Part shown: piece by piece, positions 17,194-25,747 of the stretch
How the letters are laid out: the number at the start of each line of letters is the position of its first letter
Position numbering within the stretch: the stretch's first letter is position 1
Assembly: GCA_946407015.1 (NCBI GenBank)
Contig: CAMJML010000024.1
Span: 1 to 50,591, forward strand
DNA from: an uncultured Selenomonadales bacterium
Lineage (GTDB): Bacteria > Bacillota > Negativicutes > DSM-1736 > Dendrosporobacteraceae
Length of the DNA stretch: 50,591 nucleotides
Reading direction: 5' to 3'
Program-made: the position numbers and the translations under genes
The notes under the pieces: generated by a model
What the model was told of the DNA's origin: nothing
Seen by the model: the letters and a program-made list of their open reading frames with translations, nothing else
The model's database searches: none

Positions 17194-18229
17194 TGGCTTG
17201 ATTACCCGGCCGATCCGGCTGATGGAAGTATGCGGCACACATACGGTGGCCATCTTCAAAGCCGCTATCCGCCAATTGCTGCCCGCGCAGGTTGAACTGG
17301 TCAGCGGCCCGGGCTGCCCGGTCTGCGTTACGCCCAGCCGTTATCTGGATACGGCCATCGCCTATAGCCGTGAAAAGGGGGTCATTGTTACAACCTTCGG
17401 GGACATGATGCGGGTTCCGGGAACCGATTCGACACTGAGTGAGCAACGAGCAGCCGGTGCTGATATCCGGATGGTGTATTCGCCCCTCGAATGCATTGAA
17501 ATTGCTAAAAGCAATCCATTGAAAAGGGTGGTGTTTCTTGCAGTCGGCTTTGAAACGACCGCACCGCTCGTAGCCGGGACGATTTTAACGGCGCAAGCAG
17601 CCGGTGTCAAAAACTTCTTTGTTTTGCCGGCTCATAAGCGGGTGCCGCCTGTTCTGCAAGCCTTATTGTCCAATGCGGGTGTGCAGGTGGACGGTTTTCT
17701 GCTGCCGGGAAACGTTTGCGCGATAACCGGTGAACAGCCTTTTGAATTTTTGGCCAGTCAATATCAGATTCCGGCTGTCATTGCCGGCTTTTCACCGCTC
17801 GAAATTCTCCAGGCCATTTACAGGCTGGCTAAACAAATTCATGCCGGTGAGGCCAGGCTGGAAAACCAGTATAAACAAGTGGTACGGCCGGAAGGAAATC
17901 TCACTGCCGTCCGGATTTTAAACCAGGTCTATGGCGAGGCGGACACCGACTGGCGCGGTTTAGGCTGTATTGCCCGCTCAGGTTTGGTGCTGCGCAGCAC
18001 GTATCATTCGTTCGATATCAGGACCGCTTTGCCGGTTACGGTACCCGATCGTCCGGTGCATTCAGCCTGCCGCTGCGGGGAGGTGCTGCAGGGAAAAGCG
18101 TTGCCCCGCGAATGCCTGCTGTTTGGAACGGCGTGTACGCCGGAACAGCCGATTGGCGCGTGCATGGTCTCGGTAGAAGGGGCTTGTGCCGCTTGGTATC
18201 AATATGGCAGCTGGAGGTGGCAGGGATGA
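17132..18229 (+). CDS. hypD: Hydrogenase iron-ligand assembly protein HypD
   Basis: A 365-residue [4Fe-4S] scaffold that, with HypC, receives cyanide from HypE and builds Fe(CN)2CO. Conserved blocks: EVCGTHT with Cys34, SGPGCPVCVTP (about 58-68), GFETTAP, LPGNVCAITG, and a C-terminal Cys-rich segment (CRCGEVLQG...ECLLFGTACTPE) for the cluster. AAGGAG lies about 10 nt before the ATG at 17132, within hypC. The stop overlaps the hypE start (ATGA), so the two are translationally coupled. Confidence 0.95.
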   Translation: MVVELDMELQTMAAFLTRQIDGLITRPIRLMEVCGTHTVAIFKAAIRQLLPAQVELVSGPGCPVCVTPSRYLDTAIAYSREKGVIVTTFGDMMRVPGTDSTLSEQRAAGADIRMVYSPLECIEIAKSNPLKRVVFLAVGFETTAPLVAGTILTAQAAGVKNFFVLPAHKRVPPVLQALLSNAGVQVDGFLLPGNVCAITGEQPFEFLASQYQIPAVIAGFSPLEILQAIYRLAKQIHAGEARLENQYKQVVRPEGNLTAVRILNQVYGEADTDWRGLGCIARSGLVLRSTYHSFDIRTALPVTVPDRPVHSACRCGEVLQGKALPRECLLFGTACTPEQPIGACMVSVEGACAAWYQYGSWRWQG

Positions 18230-19236
18230 ACGGAGAATATATTCAACTGGGACATGGCAGTGGCGGTAAAATGAGTCAGGAACTCATTGCGAGCATCATG
18301 CTGCCGGCTTTTAGCAACAACATTCTGGCCGAATTGCATGATGGTGCCCGCATAACCATTCATGATACCCGGCTGGCTTTTACGACCGATTCTTTTATTG
18401 TAAAACCATTATTTTTTCCAGGCGGGGATATCGGCAAGCTGGCCGTGTGTGGAACGGTCAATGACCTTGCGGCGGCAGGGGCAGTCCCGCAATATCTGTC
18501 TGCAGCCTTTATCATCGAAGAAGGATTTCCTATCTGGCAGTTGCAAAAGATCGTTCAATCCCTCCAGGCTGCTGCCCAGGAGGCCGGTGTTGTGATTGTA
18601 ACCGGTGATACCAAAGTGGTGGAAAAAGGGGCAGCGGACGGCCTCTATATCAATACCGCCGGGATTGGAAAACAGCTGGATGCTGTGACGATTGCCACGG
18701 CTGGGGTCCGGCCGGGCCAGGACATTATTCTGAGCGGGTATCTTGGTGATCATGCGCTTGCCGTGATGGCCGAGCGGTATGGGGTTATGCTGCCGCAAAC
18801 GGTAAGCAGCGATTGCGCACCGTTAAATGGTTTGGTTTTGGACATGCTGACAGCAGTACCGCAGATCTCCATGCTGCGCGATCCGACTCGTGGCGGGGTA
18901 GCGACCGCCTTAAATGAGATTGCCGGTCAGGCCAAGGTAGGCATTCTGCTGGAAGAAGCAGCGATTCCCCTACGTCCGGAAGTGGCTGCAGTCTGCGAAT
19001 TATTGGGATTTGATCCGTTGTATTTGGCCAATGAAGGAAAAATGCTGGCTTTTGTGGATGCGGAGTTTACCAGGCGCTTATTGTCTGTGATGCACCGGCA
19101 TCGCTATGGGGGCGATGCGCGCGTGATTGGCAGGGTGACCGGTAAAAATCCCGGCTTGGTCGGGCTGCGCACCAGGCTTGGCGGAGTCAGGCTGCTGGAT
19201 ATGCGGGCGGCTGATCCATTGCCCCGTATTTGTTAG
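18226..19236 (+). CDS. hypE: Hydrogenase maturation dehydratase HypE
   Basis: A 336-residue PurM-like enzyme that dehydrates its own C-terminal thiocarbamate to thiocyanate, the cyanide donor. It has GHGSGGK (9-15), the ATP-site TDSFIVKPLFFPGGDIGKLA region, DPTRGGVA, and the functional C-terminal Cys in the terminal PRIC. The frame is open 38 codons further upstream inside hypD, but GGAGG before ATG 18226 and the ATGA overlap settle the start. It is the last gene of the hyp operon. Confidence 0.95.
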   Translation: MNGEYIQLGHGSGGKMSQELIASIMLPAFSNNILAELHDGARITIHDTRLAFTTDSFIVKPLFFPGGDIGKLAVCGTVNDLAAAGAVPQYLSAAFIIEEGFPIWQLQKIVQSLQAAAQEAGVVIVTGDTKVVEKGAADGLYINTAGIGKQLDAVTIATAGVRPGQDIILSGYLGDHALAVMAERYGVMLPQTVSSDCAPLNGLVLDMLTAVPQISMLRDPTRGGVATALNEIAGQAKVGILLEEAAIPLRPEVAAVCELLGFDPLYLANEGKMLAFVDAEFTRRLLSVMHRHRYGGDARVIGRVTGKNPGLVGLRTRLGGVRLLDMRAADPLPRIC

Positions 19237-19341
19237 AAAGTGGAAAAGCAGGTTTTTTATGATATTCTAAGAAAAAACAAATAAATGGCAGGTACAATAG
19301 AGCCAGGTAAAGGACCTAAGGGTGGAAAGGAGAGGATTCGA

Positions 19342-19428
19342 ATGGTTATTTTATTAGGAGTCTCGATTGCCCTGGTGGTTACAGGACTGGTGCTGGTACG
19401 TTATTATGAGGTGAAACAAATCTATTAA
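19342..19428 (+). CDS. Small membrane protein, 28 residues
   Basis: ATG 19342 to TAA 19426 encodes a peptide with a single hydrophobic segment (VILLGVSIALVVTGLVLV) followed by a charged tail RYYEVKQIY, so N-out or N-in single span. Support for it being real: a strong AAAGGAGAGG ribosome site 6-8 nt upstream, a possible -10 (TACAAT, near 19292), and a tight terminator beginning 12 nt after the stop. The function is unknown. It is too short for usual gene finders. The C-terminal polar tail may be a partner-binding site. Confidence 0.65.
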   Translation: MVILLGVSIALVVTGLVLVRYYEVKQIY

Positions 19429-19439
19429 CCTTTTCAAAC

Positions 19440-19462
19440 AGAGCCGCGAGGCTCTTTTTTTG
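19440..19462 (+). terminator. Terminator of the 28-residue peptide gene
   Basis: AGAGCC (19440-19445), loop GCGA and GGCTCT (19450-19455), followed by a run of T residues. Confidence 0.8.
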
Positions 19463-19492
19463 TTGACTTAAAAGTCAGCTAAAGCGAAGCCC

Positions 19493-20128
19493 TTATTCGG
19501 TAGCGTAAGACTGCTGGACCGGAAGTGGCTGGCTTTGTTTTTGCGTAGGTTGGGGCCGGAGGATGACTGCTTCCGGATGGAGGACCCAGCGGACGGTTAG
19601 TAGCCAAACCAGTGTAATCCCGAGAATGATCCCGGCAGTCACCTGAATGCCTGTATGCCAGTCCGTTTCCACCCTTGACCAGGATATTAATGCGGCACAG
19701 GAGTACCAAAACCAGGCAAAACGCGGAAAATACAGGGTAAGCAAAAAGGCCATAGCAAAGGCATGGGTGGCATGACCACTGGGAAATCCTCCAGTACCAC
19801 CGTTCGGCCTTAGATACCAGGTTCCTAGCTGCAGATACTTAAGCCCTTGCACACTAACCCAAACGAGCAGATCAAGCAGCAGGGTCAGTTTCATAATACT
19901 AGGCAGACGTTTGCGGTAGGCCCAACCGATAATCAGGAAGTTTGAACCAATGAGAAAAAGATCATTGCCCAGCGTGCTGAAAAAATTCCCGGCTGCCCAG
20001 ATGGCAGCATTTTTTGATGGCTGAATGACTAGGGCTGCACAAGCGGTGATCAAGCCGGCTAAGCATGATAATGCGACGGCCCGGCCTAAATTTGTGCATA
20101 CATAGGTTTTTATTATCGCCAGCTTCAT
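19493..20128 (-). CDS. PAP2-family membrane phosphatase
   Basis: An integral membrane phosphatase of 211 residues with five to six spans, of the phosphatidic acid phosphatase type 2 fold that includes undecaprenyl pyrophosphate phosphatases. Motif 2 is intact (GGFPSGHATHAF). Motif 3 reads SRVETDWHTGIQ, with Arg and nucleophile His but Gln for the usual Asp, a known variation. Motif 1 keeps RP (WYLRP) but not the Lys at the usual spacing. AGGAGG 8 nt upstream supports ATG 20128 over the ATG six codons earlier. It is the last gene of a GtrA-GT2-GT39-PAP2 cluster, suggesting recycling of the lipid carrier. Confidence 0.87.
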   Translation of the reverse strand: MKLAIIKTYVCTNLGRAVALSCLAGLITACAALVIQPSKNAAIWAAGNFFSTLGNDLFLIGSNFLIIGWAYRKRLPSIMKLTLLLDLLVWVSVQGLKYLQLGTWYLRPNGGTGGFPSGHATHAFAMAFLLTLYFPRFAWFWYSCAALISWSRVETDWHTGIQVTAGIILGITLVWLLTVRWVLHPEAVILRPQPTQKQSQPLPVQQSYATE

Positions 20129-20154
20129 TCGTTGACCTCCTGTCATGTTTAGGG

Positions 20155-21684
20155 TTATTGTCCGTAAGGCAAGGAGAAACGGCCGTCAAAATTTGTTGCA
20201 TAGAAAACCACAAGCTCCAATTCCGGGATTCCGGTACGGACAACCGGAGTAGTACCTAGGAATTGAACAGAGGAAAAATGGGAGCGGTACTGCGGCAATG
20301 CTTTTTCAATGATGGCTTTACGGCCAATAATCAGCGCATTCTTTCCGGTAAATTCCGTGGTCTTGTGCATAAAGGCAAAATGGTGGGGTTCACTGTTCAG
20401 GCATACAACCGGCAATTGCCTGCCAAGGATATAACCGGTTTTACCTGCGTCTATCCAATGGGCTGTCACAATAAAGTGAGTCTCCGGGTTGGGCAAAGCA
20501 TTGGCCTCCAGATAGGGTGGCAAGCTGTCCCAATTCAGTGCTTCAATCGTCGGATCACCCTGCTTAAACCAATCAGGCTGAACGTGGCGCAGCCAGCCTG
20601 TGGCCGTATGTGTTCCAAGCAGGGCAATCAGGAGCAGGAAAAGGATGGTCGATGAGCCTAACCAAACTTGGGGCAGTTTGCTGCCTTGTTTGATCCAGCC
20701 TGCAGCAGCGCGGCCTAGTAAGGGGATGGCTAATAAATAGCCTGGTGCTTGCCAGTGAAATAAGCCTTGTCCTCCCCAGAGCGCGATAAGTGTAAACAGG
20801 GCAATGGGGCCGATAGCCAGGCAGCATAAAAACCATAGTTTATCTTGATTCGGACTTTGGCGTGGATGTCCGGGGCCGGAGAAGACTGCTTTTAATAAAA
20901 TCCATTGCAAAGGCAGAGCCATCCAGGGTAAAAGCCAGGCGGTCTGACCGGCCAGGTTTTTCAGGAGATTAAGCGGAGCAAATTCCTTGACCGTTCCTCT
21001 GCCTCCCTGGAATAGAAAAGAAGTCCAGTGATGCTCCTGATTCCAGAGAATGACCGGCAGAAAAACAAGTGCGGCAGCCGTCAGGGTTAGATACGGTCCT
21101 GCTGTCCGCAGCACGTGAGCGCGTTCTTTGGTGGTTAAGTAAAAAATACAACTTCCTACCAATAAGAAGATGGCGTGATATTTCGCCAGCATACCCAGGC
21201 CGATGAGCAATCCGGCAGCCGGCCATAAATACCAGGCTGCGGCCGATTCAAATGTAAGCCGGATTAACAGCAAGGTGGCTGACAGCATGAAGAAGACCAA
21301 CGGGCCGTCCGGCAAAATCCAGCTTCCCGTACTCAGGCTAAAAACAGCGGAAATATTCAATATTAAGGCGGCATAAACGCCGGACCACTCATCGAATAGC
21401 CGGGTGCCGATTCGGTACATCAGCCAGGTCGTTCCAGCAAACATTCCAATAAAAGGCAGCCGCAGCATGAGCGGAGTTTCTGTGCCGCTTAGTTGGGCAG
21501 TCAGCCAAATGATCCAAAAATGAAGCGGCGGATGATCAAAATAACTGAGACTGAGCTGGCGGGCAACCGATACCGCATAAGATTCATCAACACCGAGCCC
21601 GATTGTACCGGCTAACATCATTCTGCAAAGAGAGCCAATCAGGATGATGCCTAGCACTGCCATTGTGGAGCTTTTCAGTTTCAT
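20155..21684 (-). CDS. GT39 (PMT/ArnT-like) membrane glycosyltransferase
   Basis: A GT-C enzyme of 509 residues with about ten to twelve spans that moves a sugar from a polyprenyl phosphate to an acceptor outside the inner membrane. The first loop carries the metal/substrate Asp-Glu in GLGVDESYAVSVARQ followed by YFDHPPLHFW, the ArnT/PMT_2 pattern. The frame is open 92 codons further upstream across the GT2 gene, but ATG 21684 with GAAAGG upstream starts just before the first span and 13 nt after the GT2 stop, so it is the true start. The donor is probably the polyprenyl-P-sugar made by the neighbour GT2. Confidence 0.9.
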   Translation of the reverse strand: MKLKSSTMAVLGIILIGSLCRMMLAGTIGLGVDESYAVSVARQLSLSYFDHPPLHFWIIWLTAQLSGTETPLMLRLPFIGMFAGTTWLMYRIGTRLFDEWSGVYAALILNISAVFSLSTGSWILPDGPLVFFMLSATLLLIRLTFESAAAWYLWPAAGLLIGLGMLAKYHAIFLLVGSCIFYLTTKERAHVLRTAGPYLTLTAAALVFLPVILWNQEHHWTSFLFQGGRGTVKEFAPLNLLKNLAGQTAWLLPWMALPLQWILLKAVFSGPGHPRQSPNQDKLWFLCCLAIGPIALFTLIALWGGQGLFHWQAPGYLLAIPLLGRAAAGWIKQGSKLPQVWLGSSTILFLLLIALLGTHTATGWLRHVQPDWFKQGDPTIEALNWDSLPPYLEANALPNPETHFIVTAHWIDAGKTGYILGRQLPVVCLNSEPHHFAFMHKTTEFTGKNALIIGRKAIIEKALPQYRSHFSSVQFLGTTPVVRTGIPELELVVFYATNFDGRFSLPYGQ

Positions 21685-21697
21685 GGCTGCAGCCTTT

Positions 21698-22477
21698 CTA
21701 GGAGTTTTTAAATGTTTGAATTGTTTGATTAGAAGCTGGAAGGGAAGTTGTGGCTCGTTGCATTGCTTGCAGCCGATTTTTGGCAAGACGCAGTTTCCAG
21801 ACCATCCAGACAGCTTCCAGGAAAATCTTGGCGGACATCTTTGATTTTCCGGCTGCACGTTCCTCAAAGGTAATGGGGATTTCTCTAATTTGAAAAGATT
21901 GCAGATAGGCCCGATAGGTGAGCTCAATTTGAAAAGAGTAGCCATTGGATTGAACATCATCCAACTGAATCGTTTTTAATACATTCCGGTGGAAACATTT
22001 ATAGCCGCCGGTTAAGTCCTTAAAAGGCAGTCCTAAGATGAACCGTGCATACAAGCTGCCGCCATAGCTGATGATGCGCCGAAGCCTGCTCCAGTTGGTA
22101 ATGCCACCGCCAGGCACATAGCGGCTGCCCAAAACCAGGTCAGAATTCAGAGCGGTCTCAATCAATTGAGTCAAGTAGCAGGGATTATGGGAAAAATCGG
22201 CATCCATTTCCAGGATATACTGATAATCTCTTGCCAAGGCCCACTTAAAACCGGCTATGTAGGCTGTTCCCAGCCCTTGTTTTGATGCGCGTGCAAGCAG
22301 AAAAAGCCTATCAGGATACCGCTCACTCATGAGTTGCTGAACCAGTTTTCCTGTACCGTCCGGTGAGTTATCGTCAACGATGAGAACATGGGCAGACGGC
22401 TGCTGTTGAAAAATTAATTCCAACAGTTCGGCCAGGTTGTTGCGTTCATTGTACGTGGGTATGACAATCAGATTCAT
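21698..22477 (-). CDS. GT2 polyprenol-phosphate mannose synthase-like glycosyltransferase
   Basis: A 259-residue GT-A enzyme closely matching dolichol-phosphate mannose synthases: IPTYNERNNLAELLELI, VDDNSPDGTG, the DxD-type EMDADFSHNP, and the GSRYVPGG and TGGYKCFHR motifs. It lacks C-terminal membrane spans (the short Dpm1/Ppm1 form). It should transfer mannose or another hexose from GDP/UDP-sugar to a polyprenyl phosphate on the cytoplasmic face. Its start overlaps the upstream GtrA gene by 32 nt; it feeds the GT39 enzyme downstream. The C-terminal 25 residues are polar and variable. Confidence 0.92.
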   Translation of the reverse strand: MNLIVIPTYNERNNLAELLELIFQQQPSAHVLIVDDNSPDGTGKLVQQLMSERYPDRLFLLARASKQGLGTAYIAGFKWALARDYQYILEMDADFSHNPCYLTQLIETALNSDLVLGSRYVPGGGITNWSRLRRIISYGGSLYARFILGLPFKDLTGGYKCFHRNVLKTIQLDDVQSNGYSFQIELTYRAYLQSFQIREIPITFEERAAGKSKMSAKIFLEAVWMVWKLRLAKNRLQAMQRATTSLPASNQTIQTFKNS

Positions 22478-22892
22478 ACGGATATCGCTGCCTCCTTACT
22501 TGAGTTCCCTTGCTTTCAAAAAAGGTAATACGATGATTGAATATGAAATTCAGTCCGCTGGTCAGGGCAATCGCGCTAAGTTGTGCGGTGGTTTCTCCAA
22601 AGGATAAATAATGGATCAACATGTGCAGGACAAGGAGGTTAAGCCCCAAATTCATGGTGCTGAACATAAAAAATAGGCTGTACGTCTGCGGAATACTGCG
22701 ATGATGCCCACGGTCTTTAAAAGTCCAAAGGTAATTCCAGATAAAATTATTAGTGACTGCAAAGCCAAAAGATGCGCTCGCCGCAGCCAGATAATGGATA
22801 TGAAGGGCAAGCAATAAGTGATACACGGTCAGGTTAACGGCTATCCCGGATAATCCAACCAACGCAAATTTCATCAATAGTTTGATCAACAA
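22446..22892 (-). CDS. GtrA-family membrane protein (candidate polyprenyl-P-sugar flippase)
   Basis: A 148-residue protein with four membrane spans and the GtrA pattern (KFALVGLSGIAVNLTVYHLL, FAVTNNFIWNYLWTF, NFIFNHRITF). GtrA proteins are thought to flip lipid-linked sugars across the membrane, which fits its place before a polyprenol-P-sugar synthase and a GT39. The start is TTG 22892, 8 nt after AAAAGGAG; an ATG seven codons in is possible but has no ribosome site. The C-terminus overlaps the GT2 gene. Confidence 0.88.
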   Translation of the reverse strand: MLIKLLMKFALVGLSGIAVNLTVYHLLLALHIHYLAAASASFGFAVTNNFIWNYLWTFKDRGHHRSIPQTYSLFFMFSTMNLGLNLLVLHMLIHYLSFGETTAQLSAIALTSGLNFIFNHRITFFESKGTQVRRQRYPYESDCHTHVQ

Positions 22893-23119
22893 AACAGCTC
22901 CTTTTTTAGCATTGCAACGATAGTTCTTGCCCCCATTGTATGGGCAGCCAGGGAGTGAAACAAGGCAGTCTATGTTAACGTTGTGTTATTTTTACGTAAT
23001 CAATCCCAGTTGCAAAAACTTGCTGTATGGGATGCGCTTGAAAATGATAGGAATAGTTGTTAGCTGTATGATACCGGAGAAGTATCAGGTAATTTATGTG
23101 ATTAAGAATCTGGAAAATA

Positions 23120-23148
23120 TTGATAAATAGTCCAAAGTGGAGTATAAT
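23120..23148 (+). promoter_or_regulatory. Sigma-A promoter of the TetR gene
   Basis: TTGATA (23120-23125), a 17-bp spacer and TATAAT (23143-23148). The remainder of the 333-bp gap (22893-23225) holds only this promoter, the operator-like repeat below and no convincing ORF. Confidence 0.8.
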
Positions 23149-23157
23149 ATGAACAAA

Positions 23158-23180
23158 TTAACAAAAAATTCAATTGTTAA
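23158..23180. promoter_or_regulatory. Candidate TetR operator
   Basis: TTAACAA (23158-23164), 9-bp spacer, TTGTTAA (23174-23180): a perfect inverted repeat just after the expected transcription start and before the regulator's ribosome site. Placement suits autorepression by the encoded TetR protein. Confidence 0.65.
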
Positions 23181-23225
23181 AATGATGCAGAGCAACACTT
23201 GCCAAAGGAGGAAGGATAGAGCAGA

Positions 23226-23855
23226 ATGACTACCAGTAAACGGCAGGATCAAATTTTGGATGCTTTTGTGCGTATTGTCGCCAAGCATGGGATTAATCGA
23301 ACCAATATGCGGGATATCGCTCAGGAAGTGGGTTGCAGTGTCGGCACGATTTACAATGAATTTGAAAATAAAGAAGCGTTGATCGACGGATTATTTAGGC
23401 GTACATTGGAAGAAATCGATCGGGTGTTGACTGATTTGGCTGCCTCAGGGCAGACCTCTCCGGAAATGCGGCTGCGTCATTTCATGCTTGGTTATGTACG
23501 AGTGCTGAATGTAAAAATGCGGCAAGACCGATCCTTTACTGAATTTGTGAACGAAGCCAGGCATTTCCGGCATATTGGGCTAAAGAGCATGGATTTTGGC
23601 AATACCGTAAGAGCAAAAGTCATCCAGCGGATTGTGGATATTCTTGAACAAGGGATTAGTCAAGGCGTTTTTTGCGTTGAGAATGTTCCGTTGACAGCCC
23701 GGCTGTTCAAGGAAGCTTTTACTCGCTATTTGATTCCCTTTTGTACCTTGGAAAGAGAGCTTGAAGACGTTCTACAGGATGCTGAAGCGATGTTTAATTT
23801 CTTAATCAAAGCGATCAAGGTTTTACCAGACTGTAAGAACGAGTACCTTGCCTAA
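23226..23855 (+). CDS. TetR/AcrR family transcriptional regulator
   Basis: A 209-residue dimeric repressor type. The N-terminal HTH is clear (QILDAFVRIVAKHGINRTNM, then IAQEVGCSVGTIYNEFENKEAL, about 8-55). The C-terminal ligand domain is unlike named members; it has two Cys residues (VFCVEN and PFCTLE). AAAGGAGGAAGG lies upstream of the ATG. The nearest downstream gene, 71 bp away on the same strand, is a chemoreceptor, so the regulator may also control that gene by read-through. Confidence 0.92.
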   Translation: MTTSKRQDQILDAFVRIVAKHGINRTNMRDIAQEVGCSVGTIYNEFENKEALIDGLFRRTLEEIDRVLTDLAASGQTSPEMRLRHFMLGYVRVLNVKMRQDRSFTEFVNEARHFRHIGLKSMDFGNTVRAKVIQRIVDILEQGISQGVFCVENVPLTARLFKEAFTRYLIPFCTLERELEDVLQDAEAMFNFLIKAIKVLPDCKNEYLA

Positions 23856-23926
23856 AAAGTAAGAAAATAGACGCAGTATTTCACCGGATTAGGTTTGAAA
23901 GGTACTAACGCGGAGGAGAGATTGGT

Positions 23927-25639
23927 ATGCAGTTACGCAATGTAAAAACATCGGTAAAGATTTTTGGTTTAATTGTACTTATGGCGTTATTTCTAGTGGT
24001 TGTTGGCTTCGCCGGCCATTATGCGGCAAATACCTTAGCGGATAAAATGGATGATATGTATAAAGACCGCCTGCTGCCCATCCAATGGCTCAATGGGGTC
24101 CGGGCTGAAAGCAGAATCAATGAAGCGTTAACCTTAGGAGTATTTCTAAGCCAGGATAAAAGCAAGCAGCAGGCTCTTATTCAGGAGATTGGTCACCATA
24201 AGAGCAAGGTCGAGCAACTGCTTGGGCAATATGCTCAAACCAAGTTAAATTCTTTTGAAGCGGAAAAGTTAGCCAAGGTTATGGAAGAAACCAAAACATA
24301 CCGGGGCGAATGGCAAAAAGCACTGGATTTGGCATTGGCGGGTAAGCAAGCTGAAGGCTATGCTTATTTTATGCAAAATGCTGCAAGCCATCTGGAAGCG
24401 GTTAATAAATTACTGGATGAACTTGTGGAGCATAATGCGCAAATTGCGGCCGAGGAAAAGGAAAAGAGTGAAAAAATTGCTGTCTATAATGACCGGGTTG
24501 TGATTGGGATAACCCTGCTGGCAGTTATCGTGGCCATTGGAATGGGCTGGCTTGTTTCCCGCCTGATTGCAGCTCCGCTGACTCAAATGGTCGCTCAGGT
24601 CCGGCAACTGGCAGCCGGAAACCTGGCTGAACGGCAGCTTAGGGCTGTTTATACAGATGAAATTGGGCAACTGGACAAAGAGGTTCATGTGATGGCGGAC
24701 AATCTGCATCGCCTGGTACTCAATATTTCTGAGACAGCCGAGCAGTTGGCCGCTTCCTCGGAGGAACTGACAGCAGGTGCCGAGCAAGCGGCTCAAGCAA
24801 CGAACGAAGTCACTGCCGCGATTGCCGAAGTGGCTCAAGGGGCACAGAACCAATCACAATCTATTGACGAGACAACGCAAGTGGTCATTCAAATGTCTAC
24901 GGCTATTGAACAGATTGCCGCTAACGCGGAAACGGTCAGTGAAGCTGTTGCTAAAACCGCTGCAGCAGCAACGGCGGGAGCCAAATCTGCCGATACGGTA
25001 TCCAGTCAAATGAATAGTATTGAAACTACGGTTGCCTCATCCACTGAGGCGGTCAGCAAACTCGGTGAACGTTCCAAAGAAATTGGTCAAATCGTAGATA
25101 CTATTGCCGGTATTGCCAGTCAGACGAATTTGCTGGCCCTGAATGCCGCCATAGAAGCTGCCCGGGCTGGGGAGCAGGGCAGAGGGTTTGCGGTGGTTGC
25201 CGAAGAGGTACGCAAGCTGGCGGAGCAATCACACGAAGCTGCCGGTCAGATTGCGGCCTTAATCAGCGATGTCCAGGCGGAAACCGCCAAGGCAGTGGCC
25301 GTGATGCAGGAAGGGAGCCTGGAAGTCAAGACCGGGGCGGAAGTGGTGTCCAATGCCGGACGGGGCTTCCAAGAAATTGTGTCCCTCATCAATCAGGTTT
25401 CGGCGCAGGTAATGGCTATTTCGGCTTCCATCCAGCAGTTGTCCTCAGGCAGTCAAAAAATTGTGGCAACAGTTAGAAATATTGACCAAATTGGCCATAG
25501 CGCGGTAGGGCAAACCCAGGCCGTATCGGCCGCTACCGAAGAGCATTCCGCCTCGATTGAGGAAATTGTAGCCTCCAGCCAGCAGTTGGCGACTATGGCT
25601 GAAAAATTGCAAAATGAGGTTAATATATTCCAAGTGTAA
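23927..25639 (+). CDS. Methyl-accepting chemotaxis protein with a four-helix-bundle sensor
   Basis: A 570-residue chemoreceptor. TM1 is near residues 8-30; the extracytoplasmic four-helix bundle spans about 33-185 (MCP_4HB pattern: [30 protein letters not shown]); TM2 about 188-210; HAMP to about 264; then the coiled-coil signalling domain with tip [20 protein letters not shown] and [18 protein letters not shown] (about 395-435). The ribosome site is GGAGGAGAG. It differs in sensor type from the chemoreceptor at 1367, and has no riboswitch. It may be co-transcribed with the TetR gene, as no terminator is seen in the 71-bp gap. Confidence 0.95.
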   Translation: MQLRNVKTSVKIFGLIVLMALFLVVVGFAGHYAANTLADKMDDMYKDRLLPIQWLNGVRAESRINEALTLGVFLSQDKSKQQALIQEIGHHKSKVEQLLGQYAQTKLNSFEAEKLAKVMEETKTYRGEWQKALDLALAGKQAEGYAYFMQNAASHLEAVNKLLDELVEHNAQIAAEEKEKSEKIAVYNDRVVIGITLLAVIVAIGMGWLVSRLIAAPLTQMVAQVRQLAAGNLAERQLRAVYTDEIGQLDKEVHVMADNLHRLVLNISETAEQLAASSEELTAGAEQAAQATNEVTAAIAEVAQGAQNQSQSIDETTQVVIQMSTAIEQIAANAETVSEAVAKTAAAATAGAKSADTVSSQMNSIETTVASSTEAVSKLGERSKEIGQIVDTIAGIASQTNLLALNAAIEAARAGEQGRGFAVVAEEVRKLAEQSHEAAGQIAALISDVQAETAKAVAVMQEGSLEVKTGAEVVSNAGRGFQEIVSLINQVSAQVMAISASIQQLSSGSQKIVATVRNIDQIGHSAVGQTQAVSAATEEHSASIEEIVASSQQLATMAEKLQNEVNIFQV

Positions 25640-25674
25640 TGATGCTGAAAGCAAGTTCGCTTTGTTGCAATGAA

Positions 25675-25715
25675 AGATGCCTGCCGGTTAATCAAAACCG
25701 GCAGGCATCTTTTTC
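25675..25715. terminator. Bidirectional terminator
   Basis: A perfect 15-bp stem: AGATGCCTGCCGGTT (25675-25689) with its complement at 25696-25710, six-base loop, then T residues. Confidence 0.85.
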
Positions 25716-25747
25716 CTGTTTGACAGGGGCGGCCTTATAGATGCTAT

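Noticed and set aside
22927..23130. 67-codon ORF in the gap before the TetR gene
   Set aside because: No ribosome site, low-complexity composition, and it overlaps the TetR promoter.
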